Below are positions 63,236 to 64,000 of a stretch of DNA of 64,000 nt, piece after piece (position 1 is the stretch's first letter; the number at the start of each line of letters is the position of its first letter). The stretch is from Brachypodius melanocephalos (taxonomy: Eukaryota; Chordata; Aves; Passeriformes; Pycnonotidae). The DNA lies in contig VZSR01003022.1 in NCBI GenBank assembly GCA_013398615.1, positions 64,790-128,789 of the forward strand, given 5' to 3'. Below the pieces are notes generated by a model. That model had not been told where the DNA came from. It searched no databases and saw only the letters and a list, made by a program, of their open reading frames with translations. A program made the position numbers and the translations under genes.

Positions 63236-64000
63236 CGCAATGTCTGTAGCCCTCACTAAACCACAGACCAGGCTGATTATTGCTGCTTTTGTAGCCTTTG
63301 CAGAGCTGTTTTTATTTGTAATTGCACCCCGCTGGTCTGTTCATAATGATTTTCCCGGCTGCATCCCATGCGGTGCAGTGCTGCAAAGCCACATTTTCAT
63401 AGTAGCTGTTGTTGGTTTTAATCACTTGTTATTTGGATGATATATTAATAGAAGTATCTCTGTGAAGCTTTAGAGTGTTTTCTTTTTCAAAACATTTACA
63501 ATAAAAGCTAAGTGTTAGCCCTAATAACACGTGTTTCCTTTGGCTACCTCCTCTATCCATGAATCCAATTAACTGAGTGCTCAGTGGAGAGCCCGTCTCA
63601 CCTGGTCCTGTCCTGCCTCCTCCCCAGAGCCTCTCCTGAACCTCTGGTTAAAAGGTGTTTGGGACCCCAGTGGGAATAAGGGTGTTTGAAAGGCATTGTG
63701 TGGTTGGAGGGGTGTGAGCTTGTAATTGCCCATGTACAGACTGTAGGAGGTTGTAATAATCCCAGCTATATTTTGCAGATGTTCATTTGTGTCTCGCATT
63801 CTCCTAAACCCCAAATAACCCATCACACCTTATTTCCCAGTGAGGAAGGGTGGATGAGGCTGGGTGGTTTGATGCTCTTGGGATGAGAAAGCACTAGTGC
63901 AAACAGAAATAAAGCCAGAGCTGTTGCCTGCCTCCTGAGGATCCTGAGCCTTGGGTGGGGAGGAGTGCAGTGATGCTCTTTATTTTAGCCATTTATGGGG
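63236..64000. other. Stretch after the CpG block, nothing recognised
   Basis: This stretch is A+T-rich up to about 63.55 kb and more mixed after. No repeat, RNA gene or exon was supported. Confidence 0.6.

Noticed and set aside
1..64000. Searched for prokaryotic systems, CRISPR arrays, rRNA and tRNA genes
   Set aside because: None seen; the window is vertebrate intronic and intergenic DNA.

Overview
The window is from a vertebrate nuclear genome, most likely a bird. About 42 % GC by eye, long introns, and at least a dozen fragments of CR1-type LINE 3' ends, the dominant interspersed repeat of avian genomes, support this. CR1 also occurs in crocodilians and turtles, so the species is left open. 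Nothing prokaryotic, no operons and no CRISPR array is present.

The one securely identified gene is COX10 (protoheme IX farnesyltransferase, the heme O synthase needed for cytochrome c oxidase) on the + strand. Its last three coding exons are at 24190-24260, 42388-42620 and 55356-55768. The splice phases match (2 then 1) and together the exons encode the C-terminal 238 residues plus the stop. The 3'UTR probably runs to an AATAAA at 57598. I see none of the upstream exons in positions 1-24189, which look like the intron before the first exon plus repeats.

The most interesting content is a second, unrecognised spliced gene on the minus strand, nested inside the COX10 intron between 24260 and 42388. 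I can chain exons from 41834 down to a TGA at 34557. Most have good splice sites and compatible phases, and their peptides are polar and coiled-coil-like. Two exons (38217-38389 and 35694-35875) need a frameshift to stay open, and one junction is out of phase. The locus is therefore either a decaying unitary pseudogene or a real gene hit by assembly indels.

Other content: CR1 fragments in both orientations; two microsatellites that run into assembly gaps (22383-22448 and 50933-51411); a 10-bp minisatellite; a roughly 0.5 kb LTR- or transposon-like insertion near 33.3-33.85 kb; and a CpG-rich block at 62935-63235 that may be a promoter for something outside or just downstream of the window. 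Downstream of COX10 (57.6-64 kb) I could not support any protein-coding gene.
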